This document shows positions 22,527-32,954 of a stretch of DNA of 38,164 nucleotides, piece by piece; the stretch's first letter is position 1; each line of letters opens with the position of its first letter. A program made the translations under genes and the position numbers. The DNA comes from Gammaproteobacteria bacterium (GTDB taxonomy: Bacteria > Pseudomonadota > Gammaproteobacteria > Steroidobacterales > Steroidobacteraceae): positions 1-38,164 of the forward strand of contig DAIDHH010000092.1 in assembly GCA_027452045.1 (NCBI GenBank). The letters run 5' to 3'. A model generated the notes under the pieces. It ran no database searches. It was not told where the DNA came from and saw nothing but the letters and a program-made list of their open reading frames with translations.

Positions 22527-23561
22527 TTACGCCTGCGCGAGGCGCATCGCGTGCAGCTTGTGCACGAGGGCAAGCACCGCCATCAGCAGCAGCGCCGCCC
22601 CTGCGGTGTGTGCGGTGGTGATGCCGAGCGGAAAGGACTTCAGCACCATGGAAATCCCGATGGCGAGTTGCAGGATCAGTGCCGCCAGCACCGCCCACGC
22701 ATAGCCGCGCGCCTCGAGCAACGCCCGCCGGCTGATGACGTACACCGATACCGCGCCCAACGCCAGTGTCACCGCGAGCGCGCCCAACCGATGCGTGAGA
22801 TGGATGGCGACTCGCGCCGCGTTCGGCAGAATGCCGCCCTGAAAGTCCACCCAGAGGCCCCGCCACAACACGAAGGCGTTGCGAAAGTCGGCATGCGGCC
22901 ACCACGCGCCCTGGCAGGTCGGGAAGTCCGGGCAGGCATAGGCGGCGTAATTGGCGCTGGTCCAGGCGCCTAGAAAAAATTGCACCGCGAGCACGGCAAG
23001 GCCGAGGAGGGACAGGCCATACGCGAGCCGCAGCGGTCCGCTGGCCTTGGCACGGCCGGAGCCGGGCGTCGGCCCGCGCTGCAGCGTCAGCCACAGCCAC
23101 CACAGCAGGGCGAGCGTCGTCATACCGAAAATCAGGTGCAGCGTCACGATCAGTGGCTTCAGCAGCCACGTCACGGTCCACATGCCCAGCACCGCTTGCA
23201 CGATGACAGTGGCGAAGAGCACCAGGCCATAGCCCACCCCGACGATCCGCCCGCGCGAGGCAATGGCGAGCGCCGAGATCACGATGATGATGAGCCCGAG
23301 GGTGCCTGCGGCGTAGCGATGGATCATCTCGTGCCAGGCGCGTCCGACGTTGAGCGGGCGGCCCGGGAAGCGCGCCTGGGCGGCCGGGCTGTCCGCGGCG
23401 CCCACGGGCGTGATGTGTCCGTAGCATTCCGGCCAGTCCGGGCAGCTGATGCCGGCGTTGGTCAAGCGGGTATAGGCTCCGAGCACGATGACGCCGAAGC
23501 ACAGCAGCACCCCGGCGAGGGACAGGCCTCGAATCCAGCGGTTGACGAATGCGGGGATCAA
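22527..23561 (-). CDS. ctaA: Heme A synthase (COX15/CtaA)
   Basis: Oxidises the C8 methyl of heme O to the formyl group of heme A. The 344-residue membrane protein has eight transmembrane segments and the paired-half layout of the family. Conserved histidines appear in HEMIHRYAAG, TLHLIFG, HLTHRLGA and TAHTAGAA. Cys pairs occur in ISCPDWPECYG and YACPDFPTCQG in the two extracytoplasmic loops. The start is TTG at 23561 with GGAGC six bases upstream; no ATG would give a full first membrane segment. It is followed after 13 nt by ctaB. Confidence 0.95.
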   Translation of the reverse strand: MIPAFVNRWIRGLSLAGVLLCFGVIVLGAYTRLTNAGISCPDWPECYGHITPVGAADSPAAQARFPGRPLNVGRAWHEMIHRYAAGTLGLIIIVISALAIASRGRIVGVGYGLVLFATVIVQAVLGMWTVTWLLKPLIVTLHLIFGMTTLALLWWLWLTLQRGPTPGSGRAKASGPLRLAYGLSLLGLAVLAVQFFLGAWTSANYAAYACPDFPTCQGAWWPHADFRNAFVLWRGLWVDFQGGILPNAARVAIHLTHRLGALAVTLALGAVSVYVISRRALLEARGYAWAVLAALILQLAIGISMVLKSFPLGITTAHTAGAALLLMAVLALVHKLHAMRLAQA

Positions 23562-23644
23562 GATTCGGCTCCGGTGCCCCGGGAAAGTGGCTGTGGATGT
23601 GGTCTCGGGTGCGCAATCCTAGCATCCGCACCGCACCCGGGGGC

Positions 23645-24373
23645 CTAAAGGCGCTTAAAGCCGAGCGCCGCCCAGATCACCAGCGCCGCCGCCGCGAACG
23701 CCCACCATTGGACGGCATAGCCCCAGTTCTCCAGCGCCGGTATGCCCGGCGGGCGCCAGTCGCGCACGTAGCCCGAAGGCTCTCCGGGATCGAGCAGCAG
23801 GATGCGCGCCTCCACCGGAGCCCCGAGGGCGGCGGCCAGCTGCGCGGCGGTGGGGAAGCTCGTCACCCGGGGCCACGGGCCCGTGGAAGCGGGCGCCACT
23901 CGGCCGAACGAGAGTCCCGATGCGGGTAAGCGGCCCACGCGCCCGGTCACCGTGACCGGTCCGGTCACTCCGAGTGAGACATCCGGCAGGCGGGCGCGAT
24001 TGCCGGTGAAGGCCACCCAGCCGCGGTCGACGAGCACGATGTCTCCCCCGGGGCGGTGCAGCGGAGTGAGCACCTGATACCCGTCGATCCCACCCTGAAG
24101 GCTGTTGTCGAGCAGGAACTGGTGCGCGCCGTCATAGCGTCCGCTCAGGCGGACTCGTTGATAAACGGGCTCCCGTGCGAGCGGAGCTCCGCCGAGCGGC
24201 ACAACCCGGTCGGCACCGAGTCTGAAACGCTCGAACTGGGCGCTGCGCGCATCGCCCATGCGCCACTGCCAGCGGCCGAGCAGGAGAAAGGTGGCCATCA
24301 ACAGCAGCATGAACACCGTCAGCGCGGGCGAAGGCGCGAAATCACGGTCGCGGAGGCGCAGGCGAAAATGCAT
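23645..24373 (-). CDS. SURF1-family cytochrome oxidase assembly protein
   Basis: Assists insertion of heme A into subunit I of the oxidase. The 242-residue protein has a transmembrane helix at each end (ALTVFMLLLMATFLLLG near residue 20 and WWAFAAAALVIWAALGF at the C-terminus) and a periplasmic domain between. Family motifs: PVYQRVRLSGRYD, FLLDNSLQGGIDGYQVLTPL and DIVLVDRGWVAF. ATG at 24373 starts immediately before the first helix; longer frames run into the divergent DUF2909 gene. There is an 83-nt gap to ctaA with no gene in it. Confidence 0.92.
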   Translation of the reverse strand: MHFRLRLRDRDFAPSPALTVFMLLLMATFLLLGRWQWRMGDARSAQFERFRLGADRVVPLGGAPLAREPVYQRVRLSGRYDGAHQFLLDNSLQGGIDGYQVLTPLHRPGGDIVLVDRGWVAFTGNRARLPDVSLGVTGPVTVTGRVGRLPASGLSFGRVAPASTGPWPRVTSFPTAAQLAAALGAPVEARILLLDPGEPSGYVRDWRPPGIPALENWGYAVQWWAFAAAALVIWAALGFKRL

Positions 24374-24410
24374 GGTGACGATCGGGTGGTCCTTGGCGCA
24401 ATATGGTGCC

Positions 24411-24632
24411 ATGCCACCTGTGATCCGGCTGCTGGTCATCCTCGCCCTCGGCGCCATCATCGCGAGTCTCGGCTCGGCACTGTTTCACCTCTCGCGAGGC
24501 ACGGGCGAAGACTCGCGCAAAATGGCGCGCGCCCTCACCATCCGCATCGGATTGTCACTCGGGCTGTTCGCCCTCTTGATGATTGCCTGGTACGCGGGGC
24601 TGATCGCGCCCCACGCGGCCCTACCCAATTGA
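24411..24632 (+). CDS. DUF2909 twin-transmembrane protein
   Basis: A 73-residue protein with two membrane helices (VIRLLVILALGAIIASLGSALFHL and IRIGLSLGLFALLMIAWYAGL) joined by a short charged loop (SRGTGEDSRKMARALT). It matches the DUF2909 family, small proteins usually encoded between coxC/ctaE and SURF1 in gammaproteobacteria. The exact role is unknown; position suggests oxidase biogenesis. It is on the plus strand, opposite its neighbours, and divergent from SURF1 with only 37 bp between the two starts, so promoters must overlap the coding ends. ATG at 24411 is used; the frame stays open upstream but reads through SURF1 antisense. Confidence 0.8.
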   Translation: MPPVIRLLVILALGAIIASLGSALFHLSRGTGEDSRKMARALTIRIGLSLGLFALLMIAWYAGLIAPHAALPN

Positions 24633-24727
24633 TGCGCTGCGCGCGGGATTGAACGGGGGCTCACGGGGCGAGCAGATCGCCAGGGGCGATCCCTGAGGTC
24701 GCGCGCTCCGGTGCCCGGCAGTTCCCC

Positions 24728-24813
24728 ATCGACCTACGGTCGATCCCGAGTCATGAAGCGGGCTGACACGGGAGCAGGAACGGGGATACACCCGGCCGCC
24801 GCAGGTGGCCGGG
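24728..24813. repeat. Hairpins between DUF2909 and ctaE ends
   Basis: ATCGACC TAC GGTCGAT (24728-24744) and CCCGGCC with GGCCGGG (24791-24797 and 24807-24813) lie in the 201-bp gap between two convergent gene ends. Neither has a good T-run on either side; they may act as weak bidirectional terminators. Confidence 0.35.
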
Positions 24814-24833
24814 GTCGCCCCGCACTCAGATCG

Positions 24834-25709
24834 TCACAGCCAGTAGACGAAGATAAACAGGCAGAGCCAGACCACGTCGACGAAGTGCCAGTACCAGGAG
24901 ACCGCCTCGAAGGCGAAGTGGCGCTCCGGCGTGAAATGCCCGCGCAGCACGCGGAACCAGATCACCACCAGCATGATGGCGCCGATGGTCACGTGCAGGC
25001 CGTGGAACCCGGTAAGCATGAAGAACGTGGTCCCGTAGATCCCGGTCGTCAGCTTCAGGTTCATGTGCATGTAGGCTTCGCCGTACTCGTGCGCCTGCAG
25101 CGCGACGAAGGTGAACCCCAGGAGGAACGTCAGGGCCAGGAACAGCTTGAGACGGCCCCGATGGCCACTGCGCAAGGCGTGATGCGCGATGGTGACGGTG
25201 AGTCCGCTGGTGAGCAGGATGAGCGTATTCAACGCCGCGATGCCCATCGGCGCCGAATCGAAGTGCGCGCCACCTACGTGCCCCGGGCCGTTGGTCGGCC
25301 AGGTCGCCTCGTAGTGTGGCCACAACAGGAAATTGGTGATGGCCTTGACGCCCTGCCCGCCAAGCCACGGCACCGAGAACATGCGCGCGTAGAACAGCGC
25401 CCCGAAGAACGCGGCGAAGAACATCACCTCGGAGAAGATGAACCACATCATTGCCATGCGGAATGAGCGGTCTACGCGCAGGTTGTAGATGCCCTTCTGG
25501 TTCTCCCCGACCACGGTGGAGAACCACCCGACGAACAAAAATGCGAGCAGCAGCGGTCCCGGCAGCAGCGACCAGGCCGGCGCCGCGCCGTCGAGGAACA
25601 GCACCGCTCCCAGCATGAGGGAGAACAGCGCCACCGCGGCGACGATTGGCCAGGGGCTGCCGTGGGGAACGTAGTAGCTGCCCTCGGCCTTTGCGTGTGC
25701 ATCTGTCAT
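24834..25709 (-). CDS. ctaE: Cytochrome c oxidase subunit III
   Basis: Subunit III of the aa3-type oxidase, a 291-residue inner-membrane protein with seven hydrophobic segments. It has the FSEVMFFAAFFGALFYARM segment with the conserved glutamate, and the C-terminal FMLTGFHGLHVTIGAIML and WYWHFVDVVWLCLFIFVYWL stretches that are strongly conserved in the family. ATG at 25709 begins MTDAHAKAEGSYYVPHGSPW; the longer frame to 25817 crosses the small gene upstream and is rejected. It follows that small gene by 32 nt, on the same strand. Confidence 0.95.
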   Translation of the reverse strand: MTDAHAKAEGSYYVPHGSPWPIVAAVALFSLMLGAVLFLDGAAPAWSLLPGPLLLAFLFVGWFSTVVGENQKGIYNLRVDRSFRMAMMWFIFSEVMFFAAFFGALFYARMFSVPWLGGQGVKAITNFLLWPHYEATWPTNGPGHVGGAHFDSAPMGIAALNTLILLTSGLTVTIAHHALRSGHRGRLKLFLALTFLLGFTFVALQAHEYGEAYMHMNLKLTTGIYGTTFFMLTGFHGLHVTIGAIMLVVIWFRVLRGHFTPERHFAFEAVSWYWHFVDVVWLCLFIFVYWL

Positions 25710-25741
25710 GGCGTGGACTTTCCTGACTGTGTCCCGGGCAT

Positions 25742-25894
25742 TCACCGGTGCATTTGCATGAACGTTACGATCATGTAGCCGAAGTAGACCGCCAGCGCGA
25801 GCAGCGAGACGGCCCACGTGGTGCGCCGGATGCCCCGGCGCTGCCGCGCGGAGAGCTCAGGCGCGGCGGAGCGTGCGGAATCTGTCGGACTCAT
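25742..25894 (-). CDS. Small single-helix membrane protein of the oxidase operon
   Basis: A 50-residue reading frame between ctaD and ctaE. A polar, Arg-rich N-terminus (MSPTDSARSAAPELSARQRR) precedes one helix (TWAVSLLALAVYFGYMIVTF) and a short tail (MQMHR). It resembles the tiny 'cytochrome oxidase small assembly protein' found after subunit I in many proteobacteria. ATG at 25894 has GAGGG nine bases upstream; ATG at 25900 is an in-frame alternative with too short a spacing. It starts 12 nt after the ctaD stop. It occupies the slot where ctaG/COX11 often lies. A role in assembly or stabilisation is inferred from position only. Confidence 0.72.
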   Translation of the reverse strand: MSPTDSARSAAPELSARQRRGIRRTTWAVSLLALAVYFGYMIVTFMQMHR

Positions 25895-25906
25895 GTGCAT
25901 GCGCCC

Positions 25907-27514
25907 TCAGTGCTCGGCGCCGTGGGCGAGCACCGCCTCCGAGGGCGGCTCCTGCCAGGAGTGGTAGGGCGCGGGCGAAGGCAGCTCCCACTCGAGACCG
26001 TGCGCGCCCTCCCAGGGCTTGTTGGCTCCTACCGGCTTGCCGGAGCGGACGCACTGCCACACGATGTAGGGGAACAGCAGCTGCGCGGCGCCGAATACGA
26101 ATCCTCCGATGGAGGACACCATGTTCCAGTCGGTGAACTGCGGCGCGTAGTCGGCGATGCGCCGCGGCATGCCGGCGAGGCCGAGGAAATGCTGCGGGAA
26201 GAACAGCACGTTCACGAAGATGGCCGACAGCCAGAAATGCCACTTGGCGAGGCGCATGTCGTACATCCGCCCGCTCCACTTGGGCAGCCAGTAGTAGACC
26301 GCGCCCATGATCGCGAAAATCGCCCCCGGCACGAGCACGTAGTGGAAGTGGGCGACCACGAAGTAGGTGCCGTGGTACTGGTAGTCGGAGGGCACGAGCG
26401 CCAGCATCAGGCCCGAGAAGCCTCCGATCGTAAACAGGAAGAGGAAGGCCACCGCGAACAGCATCGGTGGCTCGAACGACAGCGACCCGCGCCACATGGT
26501 CGCCGTCCAGTTGAACACCTTCACGCCCGTCGGCACCGCAATCAGCATGGTCGAGAGCATGAAGAAGAGTTGCGCGGCCACCGGCATGCCGACGGTGAAC
26601 ATGTGGTGGCCCCAGACGATGAAGGACAGGAAGGCAATGGAGGCGGTGGCGTACACCATGGCCTCGTAGCCGAACAGGGGTTTGCGAGAGAAGGTGGGAA
26701 TGATCTCGGAGATCACCCCGAAGGCCGGCAGGATGAGGATGTACACCTCGGGATGCCCGAAGAACCAGAAGACGTGCAGGAACAGTACCGGGTCGCCGCC
26801 GCCGGCGGCGTTGAAGAAGCTCGTGCCGAAGAAGTGATCGGTGAGGAGCATGGTCACCGCGCCCGCGAGCACCGGCATGACCGCGATCAGCAGGTAGGCG
26901 GTGATCAGCCAGGTCCACACGAACAGCGGCATGCGCAGCAGGCTCATGCCCGGGGCGCGCAGGTTCATGATGGTCACGATGACGTTGATCGCGCCGAGGA
27001 TGGAGGAAATGCCGAGCAGATGGATGGCGAAGATGACCATCGGGAAGGAGGCGCCGAACTGCTCCATCAGGGGCGGATACATCGTCCAGCCGCCGGCGGG
27101 CGCCCCGCCCGGCACCAGGAACGCGGAGATGAGCAGCGCGCCGGCGAAGGGCAGGATCCAGAAGCTCAGGTTGTTCAGGCGCGGCAGCGCCATGTCCGGC
27201 GCCCCGATCTGCAGGGGAATCATCCAGTTCGCGAGTCCCACCCACGCCGGCATCACCGCCCCGAAGATCATCATCAGCGCGTGCATGGTGAGCAGCTGGT
27301 TGAACTCCGCGGGATCGAACAGCTCGAGCCCGGACTTGAACAGCTGCGCTCGGATCCCCATCGCCGCCGCGCCGCCGAGAAAGAACATCAGGCCGGAGAA
27401 AATCAGGTACATCGTCCCGATGTCCTTGTGGTTGGTGGCGAACACCCAGCGTCGCCAGCCATGCGGCTTGTGATCGTGCTCGGCGTGAACTGCGGTCTCG
27501 TGCGACTCGGTCAT
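25907..27514 (-). CDS. ctaD: Cytochrome c oxidase subunit I
   Basis: Catalytic subunit of the aa3-type oxidase; it reduces oxygen at the heme a3-CuB site and pumps protons. 535 residues, 12 transmembrane segments. CuB and proton-channel motifs are intact: WFFGHPEVYILILP (with the conserved Glu and the His-Tyr pair), IVWGHHMF and VAHFHYVLVPGAIFA with heme ligands. The N-terminal GWRRWVFATNHKDIGTMY is the standard subunit I opening. ATG at 27514 follows GAGAGG by five bases. It lies 56 nt after the ctaC stop in a ctaC-ctaD-small-ctaE order. Confidence 0.97.
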   Translation of the reverse strand: MTESHETAVHAEHDHKPHGWRRWVFATNHKDIGTMYLIFSGLMFFLGGAAAMGIRAQLFKSGLELFDPAEFNQLLTMHALMMIFGAVMPAWVGLANWMIPLQIGAPDMALPRLNNLSFWILPFAGALLISAFLVPGGAPAGGWTMYPPLMEQFGASFPMVIFAIHLLGISSILGAINVIVTIMNLRAPGMSLLRMPLFVWTWLITAYLLIAVMPVLAGAVTMLLTDHFFGTSFFNAAGGGDPVLFLHVFWFFGHPEVYILILPAFGVISEIIPTFSRKPLFGYEAMVYATASIAFLSFIVWGHHMFTVGMPVAAQLFFMLSTMLIAVPTGVKVFNWTATMWRGSLSFEPPMLFAVAFLFLFTIGGFSGLMLALVPSDYQYHGTYFVVAHFHYVLVPGAIFAIMGAVYYWLPKWSGRMYDMRLAKWHFWLSAIFVNVLFFPQHFLGLAGMPRRIADYAPQFTDWNMVSSIGGFVFGAAQLLFPYIVWQCVRSGKPVGANKPWEGAHGLEWELPSPAPYHSWQEPPSEAVLAHGAEH

Positions 27515-27570
27515 GACGACCTCTCGAATACGGTTGGTCTTTGAGAACGGGGGAATCCGGCGAACGACCC

Positions 27571-28566
27571 TCAGGTGCTCGCCGCCGGGGGCGCGGGCTC
27601 ACCCGTGGAAACCTGCTTGCCGGCGCTCTCCTGCTGCTTCAGCCAGGTCTGGAAAGCGGCCGGGCTGACCGCGTGCACCACGATCGGCATGTAGGCGTGG
27701 CCGCGTCCGCACAGATCGGCGCACTGCCCGCGATACACCCCGGGCTTGGAGGGGTCGATGGTGAAGGACGCCTCGTTGATGAAACCGGGAATGGCGGAGC
27801 GCTTCACGCCAAGATCCGGCACCCACCAGGAGTGGATCACATCGACCGAGGTGATGAGCAGGCGCACCTTCTCGCCGACCGGCACCACCAGGGGATGGTC
27901 GACGCTGAGCAGGTAGTGGGGGACGCTGCGCGGGTTGGTGCCCGAATCGAGCATGCTGGCGGCATCGCTGCTCTGCGAGAGCTTCGAGACGATGCTCACA
28001 TTGGTGCCGAGGTACTGGTACTGCCAGCCCCACTGGAAGCCGTTGACGCGGATGCTGACCTCGGAATCGGTGTTGTTGTTGATCCTGACCAGGAGCCGCG
28101 CGGCCGGGATCGCCATGCCCACCAGGATCAGCACCGGTATGGTCGTCCAGACGATCTCCACCTTGGTGTTGTGCACCATGGTCACATCGGGCACGGCACC
28201 GCGCGCTTTGCGGTGGAAAAGCAGCGACCAGATCATGACGCCGAACACCAGCGCCGCGAGCACCACGCAGACCCAGAAGGCCATCATGTGCAGCGAGTAG
28301 ATCCTGGTGCTCACGTTGGTGACGCCGCGCGGCATGTTGAGCAGGTCCCAGCCGGAGGCGAAGGCGGGCACCGCGCCGGCCATGGCGGCTGCGAGCGAGA
28401 CGATGCCCGCCCCTTTCCCGAGCCTTGCGCAACGGCCCGGCCCTTCCTCGGCGCGTTCCGCGGCGCGGTCACCCCGACCGCCCTTGCGACGCACTGCGTC
28501 GCACCCACCGCTGTCGCGGGGGCCGCGCTGATGCGCGTCAGAAGTTGTTCCCGACAATTTGTTCAT
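27571..28566 (-). CDS. ctaC: Cytochrome c oxidase subunit II
   Basis: Carries the CuA centre that receives electrons from cytochrome c. 331 residues. After a long basic N-terminus of about 50 residues comes a signal-like helix (GIVSLAAAMAGAVPAFA), then two transmembrane helices (about 90-115 and 140-160) and a periplasmic cupredoxin domain. CuA ligands: H245, C282, C286, H290 and M293 in GQCADLCGRGHAYM. There is no fused cytochrome c domain. ATG at 28566 has GAGGG about nine bases upstream. The N-terminal 50 residues are longer than usual, and a GTG at codon 25 is a possible alternative start. It follows DUF2244 after 85 nt. Confidence 0.96.
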   Translation of the reverse strand: MNKLSGTTSDAHQRGPRDSGGCDAVRRKGGRGDRAAERAEEGPGRCARLGKGAGIVSLAAAMAGAVPAFASGWDLLNMPRGVTNVSTRIYSLHMMAFWVCVVLAALVFGVMIWSLLFHRKARGAVPDVTMVHNTKVEIVWTTIPVLILVGMAIPAARLLVRINNNTDSEVSIRVNGFQWGWQYQYLGTNVSIVSKLSQSSDAASMLDSGTNPRSVPHYLLSVDHPLVVPVGEKVRLLITSVDVIHSWWVPDLGVKRSAIPGFINEASFTIDPSKPGVYRGQCADLCGRGHAYMPIVVHAVSPAAFQTWLKQQESAGKQVSTGEPAPPAAST

Positions 28567-28651
28567 CGTTGTCGTGCCCTCAGCGCGTGGCCCGCAGGAT
28601 TGCGGACGGCGCGCGAACCGAATACCGAACTCGAACCCGCTCCGTCCCCCG

Positions 28652-29134
28652 CTAATGGCCCAGGGCCAGCGGTGGGGACTCGTTGATGCGCCCGATCAGG
28701 CGCTTCAGCCTCAGCGCCAGTCCACGCCGCTCCTCCTCCGTCAGGAACCCGCCCAGCTCGCATCCGCGTCCGTGCGACTCGATGGTCAGCCGGCTCGGAT
28801 GCCATCGCGATTCGGGACAGCTCAATCTGACCTGGGCCCAATATCGCTGGAAGACGACCACGTGGCGGCTCGAGCGGTCGCGCGACTCGATGCTCACGTC
28901 GGAATCGGTGATGGTGAGGGTCTGGGCCTCAAAGCGCCGGGCGAGGCTCTCGTGCAACGCCCAGCCGAGAACGATCATCTCCAGCCCCGCGGCGGGCAGG
29001 ACGAGCCACAGGCCGAAGAAGGTGAATACCATGGCGATGCCGAGACACAGGGCGCAGGCGCTCGAAAAGACGACCAGAGCGCCTCGCACGGTCAGCGAGC
29101 AGTTTGGGCAGATCACGATGCGCAGAAAAGGCAT
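28652..29134 (-). CDS. DUF2244 membrane protein
   Basis: A 160-residue protein with two closely spaced membrane helices (ALVVFSSACALCLGIAMVF and LWLVLPAAGLEMIVLGWAL) and a soluble C-terminal domain (ESRDRSSRHVVVFQRYWAQV, LTIESHGRGCELGGFL). It fits the DUF2244 family, which is often encoded immediately upstream of the oxidase genes in proteobacteria; the function is not established. It is the first gene of the minus-strand oxidase cluster here. The 217 bp between it and bioD contain a promoter-like sequence and a short hairpin (GGCC TTAC GGCC near 29177). Confidence 0.82.
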   Translation of the reverse strand: MPFLRIVICPNCSLTVRGALVVFSSACALCLGIAMVFTFFGLWLVLPAAGLEMIVLGWALHESLARRFEAQTLTITDSDVSIESRDRSSRHVVVFQRYWAQVRLSCPESRWHPSRLTIESHGRGCELGGFLTEEERRGLALRLKRLIGRINESPPLALGH

Positions 29135-29284
29135 GTGGCTGGAACTCGCCTAAAAGTTGCTCGAATGGATCCGGCCTTACGGCCGTCCCGGCAATCTCCT
29201 CCCGGCTGCTTCCAAAGTGCCGGCGGCGAGCCCCCTCCTCAGGTCGGGCGTCCCCCGCGCCAGCGTCCCAAATTGACGAATGTC

Positions 29285-29314
29285 ATGGTATTGCGCCCAC
29301 CGTGACGATTGCAA
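29285..29314 (-). promoter_or_regulatory. Possible sigma70 promoter of the oxidase cluster
   Basis: On the minus strand TTGCAA (29309-29314), an 18-bp spacer and TACCAT (29285-29290), about 150 nt before DUF2244. Visual match only. Confidence 0.3.
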
Positions 29315-29351
29315 GGCCAGGTGTGCCTCGGCCTCGGCGGTTCGGACACCC

Positions 29352-30978
<1,627 letters not shown>

Positions 30979-30982
<4 letters not shown>

Positions 30983-31767
30983 GGGGGTGTCAGGAATTCG
31001 TTCATGAGCCCGGCCATCTCGTCCGCGTGCGACAGAAACGGCGCGTGAGCCGCGCGGCGAACTTCGACGTAACGTGCATCGGGCAACGCCGCCGCGAGCG
31101 CTCGCGATGCCGCCGGCAGCAGCACTCGGTCATACTGCCCGGCGACGATCAGCGCGGGGATCTCGATCCCACCCACCACCGATCGCAGATCGGTCTCGCG
31201 CAGCACGGTCAGACCGCCCGCCAGTGCCTCCGTGCGAGCTTCGCCGTGGGCGAAGAGCGCCGCGCGCAGCTGTGCCAACACCGCCTCACCCGAGACACTG
31301 CCCCGCACCTGCAGCTCGAGGAACTCGCTCACGGTACGCCGGTAGTCGGTGCGCAACCCCTCGGCAAGGCGGTCCAACCGCTCGGCGGGCGCGCCGTGCG
31401 GCCAATCGGGCGCAGAGGTGAACCGCGGCGTCGCCGCGAATAGTACCAGGCGCTTCAGCCCTTGCGGCCGCGCGGCGGCCCATTGCAATGCCAGCTCCGC
31501 GCCCAACGACCACCCCAACAGGGTGAAGGACGTGTGTCCGAGGAGAGGCGCAACCGTTGCGCTGATCCACTGCACCTGCCCTTGTGCGCTCGTACAGTGC
31601 GCGCTCCACGGGCTGAGTCCATGCCCGGGCAGGTCCACCGCGATGAGCCGGAATCGGTTGCCGAGCGCCGCCGCCAACGGATCCCAGACCCGCACGTTAA
31701 GACCCCACCCGTGCAGCAGCACGACCGGCGGGCCTTCACCACGGATATCCACGTGGAGCCCGCTCAC
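30979..31767 (-). CDS. bioH: Pimeloyl-ACP methyl ester carboxylesterase
   Basis: Removes the methyl group from pimeloyl-ACP methyl ester, ending chain elongation for biotin. 262-residue alpha/beta hydrolase: oxyanion region LLHGWGLNVRVWD (17-29), nucleophile Ser87 in GWSLGA, acid in VAGQYDRVLLP and catalytic His in RRAAHAPFLSH. The length fits BioH. The start is GTG at 31767, overlapping the bioF stop as GTGA; the stop overlaps bioC. The presence of both BioC and BioH gives the complete E. coli-type pimelate route. Confidence 0.95.
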
Positions 31768-32954
31768 CCGCCTGCCCCCGGCAACCCGGCGATCACGCCG
31801 CGCAATGTCTCCACGAGCGCATCGACCTGATCTTCGCGGTGAGCCGCCGTCAGGGTGACCCGCAGCCTCTCCTGGCCTTCCGGCACTGTCGGGGAGCGGA
31901 TGGCGACCACCCAGAAGCCGGCCCCGCGCAGCGCCTGCTGGGCGAGCATCGCCGCCCGCGCGCTTCCCAAGGGAACGGGCTGAATGGGCGTCACGGACTC
32001 GCCGAGCGGGACACCCGCCTGGGCCGCCGCTTCGCGAAATCGCATGGCAAGCGCCAATGCCCGCTCCCGGCGCCAGGAGTCGCGGTGCGCGATGCGCAGC
32101 GCCTCGCGAGCGGCGGCGGCCACCGGTTGCGGCAGCGCCGTCGAGTAGATGTAGGAGCGCGCCTTCTGGACCAGGAACTCGGCGAGCGCGGCGGATCCGG
32201 CGACGAAGGCTCCGAACGCGCCGAAGGCCTTGCCGAGCGTGCCGACCAGGACCGGAACGTCCTCGGCGGAAAGGCCGGCCATCTCGAGCGCGCCGCCTCC
32301 GGTCGGACCCATCACGCCAATGCCGTGCGCGTCGTCCACCACCAGCCAGGCGTCACGGCTGCGCGCCGCCTGGGCAAGCTGGGCCAGCGGCGCAATGTCG
32401 CCATCCATGCTGAATACGCCGTCGGTCGCCAGCACCGTCGCGGGCTGGGCGCTATCGGCCAACATGCGCCGGGCCGCAGCCGCGTCACAGTGCGGATAGC
32501 GGCGGAACCGCGCGCCCGACAACAGGCCTCCGTCGATGAGCGAGGCATGGCTCAGCCGGTCGAGCAGCACCGACTCTCCCCGGCCGGCGAGCGCACTCAT
32601 GACACCGAGGTTCGCCATATAGCCGGTGGAGAAGAGCAGCGCCCGCTCGCGCCCAAGGTGGGCGGCCAGCTCCTCCTCGAGCGCCGCGTGCTCGGCGCCG
32701 TGACCGCTGATCAGATGCGAGGCGCCGCTTCCGGCTCCGCAGCGCGATGCGCACCCGGCCATGGCCTCGGCCAACGCCGGATGGCCGGCGAGGCCGAGGT
32801 AATCGTTGCTGCTGAAGTCGATGAGCCGCCGGCCCTCGACGATCACCTCGACGTGGCTGCCGCGCTGCGGAAAGCTCTCGACGGTGTGGCGGCGACGGTA
32901 AAGACTCTGGCGCTCGATCTGCTCGAGCACCGGCTCAAGCGGCTGTCTCTGCAT
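31764..32954 (-). CDS. bioF: 8-amino-7-oxononanoate synthase
   Basis: PLP-dependent condensation of pimeloyl-ACP with alanine. 396 residues, fold type I aminotransferase family. Landmarks: [13 protein letters not shown] (47-59), [25 protein letters not shown] with the PLP aspartate, and the Schiff-base lysine K242 in [11 protein letters not shown] at 32954 lies 20 nt inside the 3' end of bioB, so the two are coupled. Second gene of the operon. Confidence 0.97.
   Translation of the reverse strand: MQRQPLEPVLEQIERQSLYRRRHTVESFPQRGSHVEVIVEGRRLIDFSSNDYLGLAGHPALAEAMAGCASRCGAGSGASHLISGHGAEHAALEEELAAHLGRERALLFSTGYMANLGVMSALAGRGESVLLDRLSHASLIDGGLLSGARFRRYPHCDAAAARRMLADSAQPATVLATDGVFSMDGDIAPLAQLAQAARSRDAWLVVDDAHGIGVMGPTGGGALEMAGLSAEDVPVLVGTLGKAFGAFGAFVAGSAALAEFLVQKARSYIYSTALPQPVAAAAREALRIAHRDSWRRERALALAMRFREAAAQAGVPLGESVTPIQPVPLGSARAAMLAQQALRGAGFWVVAIRSPTVPEGQERLRVTLTAAHREDQVDALVETLRGVIAGLPGAGG

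Noticed and set aside
25748-27544. 598-codon open frame opposite ctaD
   Set aside because: Shadow of a highly conserved gene; His/Glu/Arg-rich low-complexity translation with no family resemblance.
29239-29286. 15-codon frame (MTFVNLGRW...) before DUF2244
   Set aside because: No ribosome site, overlaps the promoter-like sequence, and no link to the next start.
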